Shown: positions 1 to 8,478, counted from the first letter of the stretch. The stretch is 64,000 nt of DNA from JAWSVE01 sp033852115 (GCA_033852115.1 JAWSVE010000006.1:310001-374000), one strand, 5' to 3'. The notes: generated by a model from the letters alone, not told the origin. Made by a program: numbers and translations.

Positions 1-816
1 CGTGACTGGAATAAAGTATTGGTTTACATCGGGATAACTTGGCCAAAAAAACTGAAAGCCTAACCCCGACAGGCTCATCATTAACATCAAAAGAGAACTA
101 ATAATGCCAGCGTAATATAAGTAATAAATACGATGCACGGCAACAAATAGCGTGATGAAGGCCAACACGAAAGCAAACACAAGGCCACCATAGATGCCCG
201 ACAAAATAGTGCGGCGCTGGTCGTAAACGTTAAACGCCTCATCACCCCAAGCACGAATGGGAAAGTCCATCGAGCCTGCGCTATTCACGGTAAACTGCAC
301 TCGCGCCCGTTCACCCGGATCCAGCACTACGGGAAATGCAAAATACTGCGTTATGATCGGACGTTGCGCGAAAGGGTACGCATCACCGAATGTAAATTCT
401 TTGTGAGTATTACTACTGTCAATTAAGTATGAAGCACTAACCTCATCGAGGTGAGGTGTTTCAAGCTCTACCACCAAGTTAAGAGCCTGCCCGCTGTGAT
501 TAACAAATTCACTTTGATACTTAACAACATGCCGACCAATCCCACGGTAAACACGCGAGCGCGTTAACGGAGTCCAGCTGGGAACCTGAGCCTGTTGCTG
601 TGAACTCGTTTGATCTAGCTGTTCTTGAAAAGCAAAACAACGGGTAATGTTGCGACCGGTAGGCTGTTCTTTAAATTCACAAACAGGAGCAGAGCCATTT
701 AAATCCGGTGACGCCGAAAGACAAGGCGATATGCAAAGCAAGCTACTCACCAAAACACTTACAGCAGGTAGCTTAGAGACTAGGGATGTTACAAGGCGCT
801 GAATAAGAATGACCAA
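1..816 (-). CDS. 7TM-DISM-type membrane sensor, N-terminal part (cut by left edge)
   Basis: The minus strand reads openly from a TTG at 816 to the window edge, about 270 residues. After a hydrophobic N-terminal stretch comes a soluble region with the pattern of the periplasmic 7TMR-DISMED2 domain, then the first membrane helices of a 7TM-DISM region, with hydrophobic runs in the last 80 visible residues. Such proteins bind ligands outside the cell and signal through a cytoplasmic kinase or GGDEF domain. The output domain lies outside the window. The TTG is chosen because AGGAG (824-828) sits seven bases upstream; another TTG at 819 is possible. Two complete 7TM-DISM diguanylate cyclases occur at 45.9-49.9 kb, so a cyclase output is a fair guess. 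Confidence 0.7.
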   Translation of the reverse strand, partial: MVILIQRLVTSLVSKLPAVSVLVSSLLCISPCLSASPDLNGSAPVCEFKEQPTGRNITRCFAFQEQLDQTSSQQQAQVPSWTPLTRSRVYRGIGRHVVKYQSEFVNHSGQALNLVVELETPHLDEVSASYLIDSSNTHKEFTFGDAYPFAQRPIITQYFAFPVVLDPGERARVQFTVNSAGSMDFPIRAWGDEAFNVYDQRRTILSGIYGGLVFAFVLAFITLFVAVHRIYYLYYAGIISSLLMLMMSLSGLGFQFFWPSYPDVNQYFIPVT

Positions 817-1078
817 CAACTCACTCCTAGTTTGTTGCTCGTCGGTTTAGCTACACCGCTGGATGTGCTTATAAACGTAAGCGTTGTGAATAAAGGTGAG
901 TAGCAAGAATCGACGGCTTTTTAGTTGTGTAATTTATTTTAATTATTCCCTGTATTTTGCGTGCTAAGTGGGAAACACCCAGCGCTATCGGGCCGAATAG
1001 TTATAGCACACTTACATAGGCGCACCTAGACAAGCCATATGCCAAATTAATGATTCTGCCGCCAGCGTGCGTTTCCAC
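817..1078. other. Intergenic stretch between sensor and acetyltransferase
   Basis: This AT-rich gap holds the divergent upstream region of the sensor gene and the 3' side of the acetyltransferase gene. I see no convincing ORF, terminator hairpin or RNA gene. Confidence 0.4.
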
Positions 1079-1585
1079 TCACCACGGCAAGCAGCCCAGT
1101 TCAACAGCACCCCCTGGCCAGCTACCTGGGGCTACCTCATACACCAGAAAATTCATCGGAGCGCGAACGCTGCCATGAGGCTGAACAATCATGACTTCTC
1201 GCTCTGCCCCTTTCCAACCCAATTGCTGATAGAAAGGAACCAATTCATTCCGGCAGAATAATGCCGAGACTGACAACAGCCATTCAGTCTCGACAAATCG
1301 CAATGCTTCGTCGATCAACTGAGTGGCGAAACCCTGATTCTGACACTCAGGTGCCGTCACCACACCACCGATACCTGCCACTTCGAGATCGTGACTACCC
1401 ACTCGAATAGTCTGACGCAGCAAACCGCACTTAGAAACCGGCATATCTTGCTGGTACATCACCAAGTGAAGGTCCTTTGGCCGCCAAATAAGGTTAAATT
1501 GCTCAGACGCAAAGATATCGTCTCCCCACTCGAGCAAAGTACGCTTCTCAATATCATTCAAGGTCAGTTTGTATTCAAAACTCAT
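1079..1585 (-). CDS. GNAT family N-acetyltransferase
   Basis: This 168-residue protein has the GNAT fold signature. The acetyl-CoA binding motif A is visible as CQNQGFATQLIDEAL, fitting Q/RxxGxG/A, preceded by the strand VAGIGGVV, and a later FYQQLGW matches motif B of the family. It should transfer an acetyl group from acetyl-CoA to a small molecule or protein amine; the substrate cannot be told. An in-frame start exists at 1675, but the ATG at 1585 has a GGAAC-type ribosome site upstream, and the extra 30 residues do not resemble the family. The gene stands alone, divergent from hisC. Confidence 0.75.
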   Translation of the reverse strand: MSFEYKLTLNDIEKRTLLEWGDDIFASEQFNLIWRPKDLHLVMYQQDMPVSKCGLLRQTIRVGSHDLEVAGIGGVVTAPECQNQGFATQLIDEALRFVETEWLLSVSALFCRNELVPFYQQLGWKGAEREVMIVQPHGSVRAPMNFLVYEVAPGSWPGGAVELGCLPW

Positions 1586-1794
1586 TATTTCAGGTTCCTT
1601 GCCTAGCCATTGCAGCATTGCGCACTCACAATGCCACAGCACTCCATAGCCGTTACTAGACTCACGCCGAAGCATTACAGATGCCGCGTCGTCTGTCCAC
1701 GCGCCACACCACCGCGCTCTTGATTCGGGATAGGCAGCGGAACATACTGTGCGCCTTTTCCACTCACCTGAAACCTACACAATTGCATACCACT

Positions 1795-2856
1795 ATGAGC
1801 CAGTATTGGAGCGACATCGTTCACACACTCACCCCTTATGTGCCGGGCGAGCAACCTAAAATCACTAACCTGATAAAACTGAATACCAACGAGTGCCCCT
1901 ATGGCCCTTCACCAAAGGCAATAGAGGCCATCAAGGCAGCCAGCAACGATGACCTTCGTTTATACCCAGATCCAAACGGTGACGCACTAAAAGATGCGCT
2001 GGCAAAACGGTTTCAGCTTGAGCGTAACCAAGTGTTTGTTGGCAACGGCTCCGACGAAATTCTGGCTCACACGTTTATAGGCCTACTGAAACGCGATAAG
2101 CCCTTACTATTCCCCGATATTACCTATAGCTTTTATCCGGTTTATTGTCGGCTATATGACGTGAACTTTAACCAAGTGCCACTCAACGATCACTTTGAGA
2201 TCGATATTGAAAGCTACCAACAGCCCTGTGGCGGCGTCATTATTCCTAACCCCAATGCGCCGACCGGTGCATTATTGCCACTAGACAAGATTGAACAACT
2301 GGCGCAACAGCATGCCGATGTACCCGTTGTCATTGACGAAGCCTATATTGATTTCGGAGGCGCTTCAGCAGCTAGCCTCATTAACCGGTTCCCCAATTTG
2401 TTGGTGATCCAGACATTTTCAAAATCCCGTTCGCTTGCAGGCTTACGCGTAGGCTTTGCACTCGGTAACGCAGACTTGATAGCCGGGTTAGAAAGAGTCA
2501 AAAACAGCTTTAACTCCTACCCGCTCGATCGACTGGCACTCGCCGGGTCGGTGGCATCAGTAGAAGACGAGGAATATTTCGATGATTGTTGCCGACGCGT
2601 CATTGCCACTCGCACTCAGCTTGTCGCTGCACTAGATAATTTAGGCTTTTCTACCCTACCCAGTGCCGCAAATTTCGTATTCACCCAACATCCGGATAAC
2701 AATGCCGCATCCCTAGCGGAGCAACTGAGAGCGCGCAATATTATCGTCAGGCACTTTAAGCAAGGCCGTATCGACAATTTCTTACGGATCAGCATCGGCA
2801 GTGAAGCCGAAATCACCGCATTGATCGAAGCACTCACCAACATCCTAAAAAAATAG
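1795..2856 (+). CDS. hisC: Histidinol-phosphate aminotransferase
   Basis: This 353-residue fold-type I PLP enzyme converts imidazole-acetol phosphate and glutamate to histidinol phosphate and 2-oxoglutarate in histidine synthesis. Visible family motifs are LNTNECPYGPSP near the N-terminus, NPNAPTG, VVIDEAYIDF with the PLP-contacting Asp, and TFSKSRSLAGLRVG, whose Lys210 should form the Schiff base with PLP. An earlier in-frame start at 1681 adds 38 residues with no family similarity, so the ATG at 1795 (MSQYWSDIVHTLTPY) is preferred. Other his genes are absent nearby, as is common when hisC is an orphan. It may also act on aromatic amino acids, as related HisC proteins do. Confidence 0.9.
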   Translation: MSQYWSDIVHTLTPYVPGEQPKITNLIKLNTNECPYGPSPKAIEAIKAASNDDLRLYPDPNGDALKDALAKRFQLERNQVFVGNGSDEILAHTFIGLLKRDKPLLFPDITYSFYPVYCRLYDVNFNQVPLNDHFEIDIESYQQPCGGVIIPNPNAPTGALLPLDKIEQLAQQHADVPVVIDEAYIDFGGASAASLINRFPNLLVIQTFSKSRSLAGLRVGFALGNADLIAGLERVKNSFNSYPLDRLALAGSVASVEDEEYFDDCCRRVIATRTQLVAALDNLGFSTLPSAANFVFTQHPDNNAASLAEQLRARNIIVRHFKQGRIDNFLRISIGSEAEITALIEALTNILKK

Positions 2857-2929
2857 CTCCAGGTTTACTTAAATAACAAAGAGCACTGGAAACCGAATAA
2901 TCAGTATAATTTTTCGTGATTGTTCAGCA

Positions 2930-2951
2930 AGCCTCCGTCGCACGGGGGCTT
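2930..2951 (+). terminator. Possible hisC terminator
   Basis: A GC-rich hairpin (AGCCTCCGT / ACGGGGGCT with one G-T pair, loop CGC) lies about 75 bases past the hisC stop. The T-run is short (TT), so termination may be weak. Confidence 0.35.
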
Positions 2952-3087
2952 TGCCGTATCGCTCGCTCCAACCCCATTGGCTTTACCCGACTTAACAAAG
3001 ACACAGATAGCTTCAGCTGCTATAGTAGCGGGCTGTTAGAACGTTCAGCATACGCCGCATCGGCGAACCTTTCGGAGGAATTTTGTA

Positions 3088-4275
3088 ATGTCCGATACCA
3101 CCAAATGGGCAAAATTTAATTGGGAAGACCCTTTCCTGATTGACGATCAACTCACTGAAGAAGAGCGCATGGTTCGCGATACCGCTCACGCCTACTGCCA
3201 AGAAAAGCTCAAACCTCGTGTGCAAGAAGCCTTTCGCAAAGAGCAAACTGACCCAGAGATCTTCCGTGAAATGGGTGAGCTCGGCTTACTCGGATCCTCT
3301 ATCGAAGGCTACGGCTGCCCAGGCTTTAACTACGTCAGCTACGGCTTAATCGCCCGCGAAGTAGAGCGCGTTGATTCCGGCTATCGCTCAATGATGAGCG
3401 TGCAATCCAGCCTCGTGATGTTTCCTATCTACGCTTACGGCAGCGAAGAGCAAAAACAAAAATACCTACCTAAATTAGCCACCGGCGAATACATTGGCTG
3501 CTTCGGCTTAACCGAACCAGACCACGGATCCGACCCTGGCAGCATGGTAACGCGCGCGAAAAAAGTCGACGGCGGCTACCTACTGAACGGCGCAAAAATG
3601 TGGATCAGTAATTCACCCATCGCCGACGTATTTGTTGTATGGGCAAAAACTGAAGACAACGTGATTCGCGGCTTCATTCTTGAGAAAGGCATGAAAGGTC
3701 TTTCTGCTCCAAAGATCGAAGGCAAACTCGCATTGCGCGCATCTATCACCGGTGAAATCGTGATGGAAGATGTGCTCGTTCCAGAAGAAAACTTAATGCC
3801 TGGCGTTGAAGGCTTAAAAGGCCCATTCGGCTGCTTGAACAGCGCACGCCTTGGTATTTCTTGGGGCGCACTCGGCGCCGCTGAAGATTGCTGGCACGCC
3901 GCTCGCCAATACACCATGGATCGCAAACAGTTTGGTCGTCCATTGGCGGCAAACCAAATCATTCAGAAAAAACTTGCCATCATGCAAACCGAAATCACCC
4001 TTGGCTTGCAAGGCTGCCTACGTGCAACGCGCATGAAAGATAACGGCACGCTTTCTCCGGAAGTGATTTCACTATTGAAGCGCAACAGCTGTGTGAAAGC
4101 CTTGGACGTAGCACGTGAAGCACGCGATATGCACGGCGGCAATGGTATTTCTGACGAATACCCGGTCATGCGCCATATGGTGAACCTGGAAGTGGTCAAC
4201 ACCTATGAAGGTACGCAAGACGTTCACGCATTGATTCTTGGTCGCGCACAAACAGGTATTCAAGCGTTTTTCTAA
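3088..4275 (+). CDS. gcdH: Glutaryl-CoA dehydrogenase
   Basis: This 395-residue acyl-CoA dehydrogenase should oxidise and decarboxylate glutaryl-CoA to crotonyl-CoA with FAD, passing electrons to ETF, in lysine, tryptophan or aromatic breakdown. The family signatures are GYRSMMSVQSSL (with the Arg that binds the glutaryl carboxylate), CFGLTEPDHGSDPGSM at the flavin site, KMWISNSPIADVF, and the C-terminal NTYEGTQDVHALILGRA, whose Glu374 is the expected catalytic base. Length is normal for bacterial GcdH. The start follows a strong ribosome site (CGGAGGAAT) seven bases upstream. The gene appears monocistronic, with a strong terminator behind it. Confidence 0.95.
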   Translation: MSDTTKWAKFNWEDPFLIDDQLTEEERMVRDTAHAYCQEKLKPRVQEAFRKEQTDPEIFREMGELGLLGSSIEGYGCPGFNYVSYGLIAREVERVDSGYRSMMSVQSSLVMFPIYAYGSEEQKQKYLPKLATGEYIGCFGLTEPDHGSDPGSMVTRAKKVDGGYLLNGAKMWISNSPIADVFVVWAKTEDNVIRGFILEKGMKGLSAPKIEGKLALRASITGEIVMEDVLVPEENLMPGVEGLKGPFGCLNSARLGISWGALGAAEDCWHAARQYTMDRKQFGRPLAANQIIQKKLAIMQTEITLGLQGCLRATRMKDNGTLSPEVISLLKRNSCVKALDVAREARDMHGGNGISDEYPVMRHMVNLEVVNTYEGTQDVHALILGRAQTGIQAFF

Positions 4276-4297
4276 CGCTTGCCAATTCCTTGGTGAT

Positions 4298-4334
4298 AAA
4301 AGGGATATAGGGTTGCCTATATCCCTTTTTTATT
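4298..4334 (+). terminator. Rho-independent terminator after gcdH
   Basis: A perfect stem AGGGATATAGG / CCTATATCCCT with loop GTTG is followed by a TTTTTTATTT tract, just past the gcdH stop. Confidence 0.9.
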
Positions 4335-4492
4335 TCCAGACAACGATCGCTAAAAACGCACCCACATAAAACCGTCGCAGATAACGATAGCCACAAGATA
4401 ACTTTGCCTAGTATAGAACATCGGCTACCATAGGCGACTTATCGATCATCAACTCCTTACATTACAACAATACACTCTCTTCGGGACCCATT

Positions 4493-5053
4493 ATGGAATT
4501 ACTTATTGCTGGTCTAGTTATTTTTTTCGCTATCCATTTAGTGCCCACCATCGCGGGCTTCCGTACGACACTAATCGCAAAACTTTCAGCAAAAGGCTAC
4601 AAAGGGTTATTCGCCGCCGTCGCGCTCATCGGCTTGGTGTTGATTGTGATAGGGAAAGGCCAAGCACCTTTTGAAGTGCTCTATAACCCTCCAGCATGGG
4701 GTCGCCATCTAACAATGCTGTTAGTGCTTATTGCATTTATCCTTTTCCCTGCCGCACACATGAAAACCAATATAAAACGTGTCACTCGCCACCCCATGTT
4801 ATGGGGTATTGCGGCTTGGTCGGTCGGGCATTTACTCGCAAACGGCGACAAAGCATCGGTATTGCTGTTTGGTAGCTTTTTGGTGTATTCGTTTTTCAGT
4901 ATGTTTTCTAGCACTATGCGTGGTGCAAAAAAGCAAACAACCAAATGGCCAGTGAAAAAAGACATTGTTGTATTCGTTGCAGGACTAACCGTGTACATCG
5001 TGTTCTTATTTTTACATCCGTACTTATTTGGCTACGCGGTTATCCCCCGTTAA
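4493..5053 (+). CDS. NnrU family membrane protein
   Basis: This 186-residue integral membrane protein matches the NnrU family by the N-terminal HLVPTIAGFRTTLIAKLSAK-type segment, the central HPMLWGIAAWSVGHLLANGD motif with conserved His residues, and five to six hydrophobic helices. NnrU was first linked to nitrite and nitric oxide reduction in Rhodobacter. Relatives are widespread in non-denitrifiers and related to isoprenoid-type membrane enzymes, so its reaction here is unknown. No denitrification genes are seen nearby. It is followed 28 bases later by two thioesterase genes on the same strand and may be co-transcribed with them. Confidence 0.8.
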   Translation: MELLIAGLVIFFAIHLVPTIAGFRTTLIAKLSAKGYKGLFAAVALIGLVLIVIGKGQAPFEVLYNPPAWGRHLTMLLVLIAFILFPAAHMKTNIKRVTRHPMLWGIAAWSVGHLLANGDKASVLLFGSFLVYSFFSMFSSTMRGAKKQTTKWPVKKDIVVFVAGLTVYIVFLFLHPYLFGYAVIPR

Positions 5054-5081
5054 TGCTTATTTTAAAATGTGATTACAACCA

Positions 5082-5510
5082 ATGAGTGAAAATAATTTCT
5101 TTTGGAAAATGATGCGCGGCGAGTTACCGCCACCTGCGATTGGTGTGACCTTTAATACGCGCTTCGATGATATCGATGCAGAGAAGGGTAGCATCACGGC
5201 ACACTTTACCATTGGCAAGGAATACACCAACCCAATGGGTAATGTACAGGGCGGCATTGTCGCCGCCATGTTAGATGACACCATGGGCCCCGCATTGTCG
5301 AGTATGCTTGAAGAAAACCAATTTGCGCCTACACTCAACCTCAACATTTCATTTATTACAGGTGCCAAACCTGGCGAATTTACCGGGAAAGGTAAGGTCA
5401 TCAAACGTGGTCGCAGTGTCGCGTATTTAGAAAGCGAGTTGTTTGACGCTGACAATAAACTTGTCGCGACGGCAACCGCTACAGCCAAAATTACCCAAGT
5501 AGATTTTTAG
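5082..5510 (+). CDS. PaaI family hotdog thioesterase (copy A)
   Basis: This 142-residue single hotdog domain has the PaaI-type core: FTIGKEYTNPMGNVQGGIVA, where the conserved Asn/Gly region precedes the hotdog helix, followed by AAMLDDTMGPA with the expected catalytic Asp. It should hydrolyse an acyl-CoA or aryl-CoA ester in the cytoplasm; the substrate is unknown. It starts with ATG at 5082. The next gene encodes a close paralogue with the same N-terminal layout (FFWKMMRGELPPPAIG here, FWKIQSGEVPPPPIA there), indicating a tandem duplication. Members of this family usually form homotetramers; a mixed oligomer of the pair is possible but unproven. Confidence 0.8.
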   Translation: MSENNFFWKMMRGELPPPAIGVTFNTRFDDIDAEKGSITAHFTIGKEYTNPMGNVQGGIVAAMLDDTMGPALSSMLEENQFAPTLNLNISFITGAKPGEFTGKGKVIKRGRSVAYLESELFDADNKLVATATATAKITQVDF

Positions 5511-5531
5511 GTAGTAAAGAGTTAATTGAAA

Positions 5532-5966
5532 ATGGGTAAAAGTCATTTTTGGAAAATTCAATCCGGCGAAGTACCACCGCCACCGATTGCGCAAACATTA
5601 AATTTCGATATTCAAAAAACGGATGTTGAAAAACGTCAGCTCACGTGCGCGTTTAGTGTGGATGATCGTTTTTTGAACCCAGCGGGTAAAGTCCAAGGCG
5701 GCATTTTATCAGCGATGCTTGATGCAGTACTTGGGCAAACCACGGGCATGATGCTTGGGGAAGATCAGTTTCCGCCGACATTGGATTTGAATGTATCGTT
5801 TATTAAGGCGGCGAAGGCCGGGAAGTTTGTGGGTGTCGGTTCAATAGTCGAGATTGTTGATAACGTTTGTTATGCGTCGGCTGAATTGTTTAATAGTAAG
5901 AACCAGTTGATTGCGCGTGCTACGGCGACGATGATGATTATTCATTTGCCTTCGCATAAGAAATAG
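5532..5966 (+). CDS. PaaI family hotdog thioesterase (copy B)
   Basis: This 144-residue hotdog protein is the tandem paralogue of the preceding gene. The core reads FLNPAGKVQGGILSAMLDAV, with the helix Asp kept, and the C-terminal half aligns with copy A through LDLNVSFIKAAKAGKFVGVG. A TTG lies two codons upstream, but the ATG at 5532 is the natural start. The gap to copy A is 21 bases, so the two are probably one transcript. The paralogues look only about half identical, so the duplication is not recent and substrate ranges may differ. Confidence 0.8.
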   Translation: MGKSHFWKIQSGEVPPPPIAQTLNFDIQKTDVEKRQLTCAFSVDDRFLNPAGKVQGGILSAMLDAVLGQTTGMMLGEDQFPPTLDLNVSFIKAAKAGKFVGVGSIVEIVDNVCYASAELFNSKNQLIARATATMMIIHLPSHKK

Positions 5967-5974
5967 TAAGTTTG

Positions 5975-6266
5975 GGAGTGTTCTGCACGGTTTACCTGCA
6001 AGGCGGGCTAGCCAGGACACGCGTAAATACATCCTTGTAGCTCTCTTCGGCATTATTGCCATGGACGGCATGTATGCAGACAATGCAGGAGCAATTGTCT
6101 GCCCTGCCTCAGAAGGTCCTGGCTAGCCCGCCTTACAGGTAAACCTCGTTGGGTGGTTTCGCCTTGATTTGGGGAGGAGAAGAGATACGTTGCAGCATAT
6201 CGTTCGAATGCTGAACGCCTGCATTAACTAGCCGATTTTGAGCAAGTTAAAACAGACTGCTGCTTG
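5975..6266. repeat. MITE-like interspersed repeat, copy 1
   Basis: The core at 5989-6145 is 157 bp with near-perfect 29-bp terminal inverted repeats (left end GGTTTACCTG, AAGGCGGGCTAGCCAGGAC; right end the reverse complement). An inner perfect hairpin GCAGACAAT / ATTGTCTGC surrounds TGCAGGAGCA. A second copy lies at 28588-28881 with the same core length and about ten mismatches. Similarity continues right of the core through TTGCAGCATAT and AATGCTGAACGCCTG to CAGACTGCTGCTTG. The element encodes no protein, so it looks like a non-autonomous mobile palindrome or a structured intergenic repeat. Confidence 0.8.
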
Positions 6267-6513
6267 TTTAGAAATAAATTCCTTTACTCCCCGCCATATT
6301 CAGCTCCTCGATACTGCTCTTAGACAGTGCAATTCCGCAAATAAAACCCAAACTTCGCAGCCCAGGCTGTTTTTTACATTGGCGCGCCTTTTAACATAAG
6401 CCCAAGTAGTTGTTTTTAATTGATTTAACGGTTTAAATGACAAATCCAAAAAATAATTTCGTAGCCTGGAGATAAACAACCAAGGCTGCAGAATAATATT
6501 GTTATGCATTCAC
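6267..6513. other. Non-coding stretch before first cassette-like gene
   Basis: This AT-rich gap holds no convincing ORF. It ends with GTTATGC at 6501-6507, a heptamer close to the integron R' core GTTRRRY and identical to one before the gene at 7798. The rest shows no clear fold or promoter. Confidence 0.35.
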
Positions 6514-6888
6514 ATGAAATTACTAAAGCAGTATCAATCCCAACTTGACGCGGAAACTGCTTCCGAAAAATTGAGAAAGAGAGGTATATTGACCTTCATC
6601 TCTTCGAAAAAGTCGAGTGCTTTATCTCGCTATGCGACTGGCGCTCTAGAGGTTGGTTTGTGGGCAGTAATAGAAAATCAATATGAAGATGCGGCTAAAG
6701 TTTTAAATGGCAGCCCCTGTAAAGTACGCAACCCACTCAAAGAAGAAGAAATGGCCGAGCTAGAAATGCAGGCATCCAGTTTCGGAGCTGGAATCAGCAA
6801 CACAAAAATGGCTAATATTCTTGTAATATTTGTTGTGGCAGTCGTGCTCACGTTCATAGTATTTAAAGTGGTAAGCAATAATGCATAA
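6514..6888 (+). CDS. Small membrane-anchored protein, DUF2007-like
   Basis: This 124-residue protein starts at the ATG at 6514; an upstream in-frame TTG at 6499 is less likely. The first 70 residues (LKQYQSQLDAETASEKLRKR, then GLWAVIENQYEDAAKVL) have the pattern of DUF2007, a short alpha/beta domain that resembles an ACT or signal-transducing fold. A single hydrophobic helix at the C-terminus (ILVIFVVAVVLTFIVFKVV) should anchor it in the inner membrane with the domain in the cytoplasm. Function is unknown. Its stop codon lies inside GCATAAC, an attC-like heptamer. It is the first of a run of small same-strand orphan genes. Confidence 0.65.
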   Translation: MKLLKQYQSQLDAETASEKLRKRGILTFISSKKSSALSRYATGALEVGLWAVIENQYEDAAKVLNGSPCKVRNPLKEEEMAELEMQASSFGAGISNTKMANILVIFVVAVVLTFIVFKVVSNNA

Positions 6889-6980
6889 CAAAGTCGCTAA
6901 GCATGCTTCGGCCGTAAAAAAACGACCTGCGCGGGACACGCTTTGTTTCGCGGTGCGTGCCCCTTGCCACGGCGCTAGGT
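6883..6980 (+). other. Degenerate attC-like site A
   Basis: The 98-bp gap between two cassette-like genes begins with GCATAAC overlapping a stop codon (R''-like, one mismatch to RYYYAAC) and ends with GCTAGGT (R'-like, one mismatch to GTTRRRY). Inside is an imperfect GC-rich hairpin (GGGACACGC / GCGTGCCCC). Size and layout fit an integron attC site, but the outer arms pair poorly. Confidence 0.35.
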
Positions 6981-6987
6981 TGTTTAC

Positions 6988-7617
6988 GTGAAAATCGAAG
7001 AATTTGAGCATGCAACAAACGAGGCTTTTTCATACCTTGCTTCAAAATATGACTATAATTTTGAGGCTGCAAGACGAGGTGGGCATTTTGGCTCTGCGTT
7101 CGTAAGGAGATTTAAAAAAGATCAATTAGTGATTACGTTATTGATGGGTGACGCAGATTCTCATAATTTCTGTAATGTCTTTTTTTCAGATGGCTTAGAC
7201 GTAGGCGTACACAAAATATCCTATATGGAGCGCTCTTTAAGTATTTTGCTAAAGACTCGATTACCCGATTTTAAGCATCCGAGCTCTCAAGAACTTAAGA
7301 CTCCTGAATCAAGAATTGAAGCGCTATACCTTTATGGCTCATTAATTGAAAAATACGCCTTAGATGTAGTCGCGGGTGATTTTTCTTGTTTTCCAACTTT
7401 AATTTTTGCTTTGCATCATACTGATAGCAAGTCAAAGATTTATCGTTTTATTGGTGTTTATTCAACTCTCGATCTTGTCAATCAAGCTATATCAGAGAGA
7501 ATTAGGAAGCATGGGTATGACCAACGAAGCAACGGTTTTGAAATTACCCGTATTGAAGTTGATGGTCTTGGAAATTGGTATGCTGGTATCCCTATTGACG
7601 ATGAAATCACAACCTAA
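6988..7617 (+). CDS. Hypothetical protein (cassette-like orphan)
   Basis: This 209-residue soluble protein is read from a GTG at 6988, only eight bases after the attC-like GCTAGGT. I recognise no family. There is no signal peptide or membrane helix; the sequence is mixed alpha/beta with many charged residues, and the C-terminus reads GNWYAGIPIDDE. The stop codon lies inside ACCTAAC, a perfect match to the integron R'' consensus RYYYAAC. The coding region is clearly AT-richer than the neighbouring metabolic genes, which suggests acquisition. It could be a cassette-borne protein of unknown role. Confidence 0.6.
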   Translation: MKIEEFEHATNEAFSYLASKYDYNFEAARRGGHFGSAFVRRFKKDQLVITLLMGDADSHNFCNVFFSDGLDVGVHKISYMERSLSILLKTRLPDFKHPSSQELKTPESRIEALYLYGSLIEKYALDVVAGDFSCFPTLIFALHHTDSKSKIYRFIGVYSTLDLVNQAISERIRKHGYDQRSNGFEITRIEVDGLGNWYAGIPIDDEITT

Positions 7618-7784
7618 CAAACCAAGCCAGCAAAGCCCTTCGCACTCGACAGCTAAAGCTTTACTTTTTCTGTGAGCTAGCGCCGTTTTAGTGGATATTG
7701 TGAACTATGTATTCTGATTAACGAGATCTTTGAAAAGTATATAGGTTGTTATGACAGTCCCAAGAAACTTCGTCAGTGTTATGC
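7612..7784 (+). other. Degenerate attC-like site B
   Basis: The region between two cassette-like genes opens with ACCTAAC (perfect RYYYAAC, containing the stop codon) and closes with GTTATGC at 7778-7784. At 173 bp it is long for an attC site, and I see no clean inner symmetry, so it may be a decayed site or two fused remnants. Confidence 0.25.
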
Positions 7785-7797
7785 GCAAGAGTAAGTT

Positions 7798-8109
7798 ATG
7801 ATCATTTGGTTAATGCTTGCATCTGAGCTGCTAGCGGTTTGGTTGATATACAGGCTTCTAGCTAGCGCTGTAAGTACTACTGAAAAAACGATAGCTATTC
7901 TTGTAACTCAGATTCCTATCGTGGGGCCAATATTCGTATTGTTCGTTTTCTATACGCCGTCTCCTCTAGACCCATCACAACGCAATGAGGGGCCACGAGG
8001 CGAATATACACATAGATGGTTATCTATGCGCTCACTTGCAAAAGAACGGATAGCGGAAGCTAATAATGCAATAGAAGGTAATGACCAAAATAAAAACAAA
8101 AACGCTTAA
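7798..8109 (+). CDS. Small membrane protein (cassette-like orphan)
   Basis: This 103-residue protein starts at ATG 7798. Two hydrophobic helices fill the first 55 residues (MIIWLMLASELLAVWLIYRL; then VTQIPIVGPIFVLFVFY), followed by a charged cytoplasmic tail ending NDQNKNKNA. The layout resembles small phospholipase-D-nuclease-like N-terminal membrane proteins, but I cannot assign a family. The stop codon lies within GCTTAAC, a perfect RYYYAAC heptamer, as expected for an integron cassette end. It follows two other orphan genes on the same strand. Confidence 0.55.
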   Translation: MIIWLMLASELLAVWLIYRLLASAVSTTEKTIAILVTQIPIVGPIFVLFVFYTPSPLDPSQRNEGPRGEYTHRWLSMRSLAKERIAEANNAIEGNDQNKNKNA

Positions 8110-8265
8110 CGAGTCGTCGCGTCATGTGGTGATAACTAAAAATAGTTGAGCATTCCAATTGAATAAATTAGCAGGGCAATAGCTTTTGCAAGGTCCACAT
8201 TACAATCGGGATATGATTAACGTTCTCTTTGCCTGCAAATTCGTGGCAAAAAAGAATCAAATTAT

Positions 8266-8478
8266 ATGTGGTGGATAATAAACATCGGTGGGCTTAATGC
8301 ATCCTGGCATTACTCATATCTTGAATCCAATTCAATACTTAACAACACGCTATGCCCGATACTCGTAGGTATATTCTTGGTTAACATTTTACTTAAAGTT
8401 GTATTCGCATTTGGCCCTCCTAGAAGACGTGGAGGTTTCGGTAGCGGTGATGGCAGCGGAGATATCGGAGATTGCTAG
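8266..8478 (+). CDS. Small hypothetical protein with one membrane helix
   Basis: This 70-residue reading frame begins with ATG at 8266. It has one strong hydrophobic segment (CPILVGIFLVNILLKVVFAF) and a short Gly/Asp-rich tail after PPRRRGG. No family is recognised and no clear ribosome site is seen. The helix followed by a basic stop-transfer patch supports a real small membrane protein, but chance coding remains possible. An overlapping ORF in another frame (8399-8623) looks less protein-like. Confidence 0.35.
   Translation: MWWIINIGGLNASWHYSYLESNSILNNTLCPILVGIFLVNILLKVVFAFGPPRRRGGFGSGDGSGDIGDC

Noticed and set aside
1681..1794. N-terminal extension of hisC
   Set aside because: The 38 extra residues are basic and unlike HisC; the ATG at 1795 begins the conserved family start.
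8104..8151. Third attC-like site (GCTTAAC to GTTGAGC)
   Set aside because: Only 48 bp, shorter than known attC sites, and without inner pairing; only the GCTTAAC end is noted.
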